Position numbers and translations under genes: made by a program
NCBI GenBank assembly: GCA_947631345.1
Contig: CANRKW010000006.1
Coordinates: forward strand, 1 to 24,911
Origin: an uncultured Bacilli bacterium
GTDB lineage: Bacteria > Bacillota_I > Bacilli_A > RF39 > UBA660
Direction of reading: 5' to 3'
DNA length: 24,911 nucleotides
Part shown: one piece after another, positions 24,651 through 24,911 of the stretch
How the letters are laid out: the number at the start of each line of letters is the position of its first letter
Numbering within the stretch: position 1 is the first letter of the stretch
The notes under the pieces: generated by a model
Told to the model about the DNA's origin: nothing
What the model saw: the letters and a program-made list of their open reading frames with translations, nothing else
Databases searched by the model: none

Positions 24651-24911
24651 AGTTAACTGCTAATTTACAGCTTTCGTTTATACTTACTTCATATGGGGAA
24701 TCTGGTTTTCCATCACCTTTTAAATAGGTTACACAAGACTTTAAGGAGATTACTGGACGAACACCGGCTTGTCCAAGCATTATAACGTCTCCGACCATTA
24801 TCGTTCCCAGGAAGCCGGAATTGGCCCCGACATTTGACAAACCAAAGACAAACGCGAGTGAGCCGTTCCATTTCTCAGGTGACATACTCCACCAGAGCTC
24901 AGATCCAGTAG
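24649..24911 (-). CDS. C-terminus of a surface-type, C-lectin-like protein (partial)
   Basis: The frame is open from the window edge to TAG at 24649, about 87 residues, beginning T-G-S-E-L-W-W-S-M-S-P. It runs on as a W-N-G-S-L-A-F-V-F-G segment, then G-V-R-P-V-I-S-L-K-S and a closing G-D-G-K-P-D-S-P-Y-E-V. This is the ending of large secreted proteins of gut Bacillota (annotated as DUF6273-like or formylglycine/C-lectin-fold) whose last domain is often hypervariable. An ATG at 24885 is internal. GC rises from about 33% near the stop to about 51% at 24781-24900, against roughly 25% for the window, with codons such as CTG, TCC, GGC and GCC that are rare elsewhere here. Two Cys lie near the end. 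Confidence 0.65.
   Translation of the reverse strand, partial: TGSELWWSMSPEKWNGSLAFVFGLSNVGANSGFLGTIMVGDVIMLGQAGVRPVISLKSCVTYLKGDGKPDSPYEVSINESCKLAVN

Overview
This is an AT-rich chromosomal window (roughly 25% GC by eye) of a Gram-positive-type bacterium, most likely an uncultured gut Bacillota/Bacilli lineage. The evidence is family-level: QueA/Tgt, RNase HIII, MutS, CvpA, YetF, VanZ and YrzE-like genes, FtsX-type ABC exporters, strong Shine-Dalgarno sequences and consensus sigma-A promoters. TGG encodes Trp and TGA is used as a stop (1403-1405), so this is the standard bacterial code and not the mycoplasma code. Most genes are on the minus strand.

Layout. 1-198: 3' end of an IS1595/ISXO2-type transposase. 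313-6988 (minus): a membrane-anchored XRE regulator followed by two paralogous ABC exporter operons (ATPase plus two FtsX-like permeases each). The two operons are separated by a terminator, and each is preceded by a copy of the same 74-bp upstream element. 7207-8371: flavin reductase and VanZ. 8421-10286: a YtrA-like GntR/ATPase/permease operon with a perfect consensus promoter that overlaps a palindrome. 10369-11403: a YjbR/EVE-like fusion. 11568-12915: two decayed RhuM copies flanking a membrane-anchored metallophosphoesterase. 13086-15337: arginase, YetF, a YrzE-like membrane protein and a small membrane protein. 15327-18855: a queuosine operon (queA ... tgt) that carries a tandem pair of unknown coiled-coil membrane proteins.

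18938-19653 has no long ORF but is the most interesting part. Two tandem ~350-bp units each encode, on the minus strand, a 26-residue hydrophobic peptide with its own consensus promoter. On the plus strand each encodes a short RNA with its own promoter and terminator, overlapping the 3' part of the peptide mRNA. The peptides share 18 of 26 residues, and nine of those use different codons. The 5' and 3' ends of each peptide mRNA can form a 13-bp long-range duplex. This is the architecture of type I toxin-antitoxin loci, but I do not recognise the peptide family.

19707-24911: thioredoxin and CvpA; an orphan RelB/DinJ antitoxin whose upstream region duplicates the rnhC promoter; rnhC convergent with mutS; and, at the right edge, the C-terminus of a surface-type protein. 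That last coding sequence is about 50% GC and resembles C-type-lectin targets of diversity-generating retroelements.
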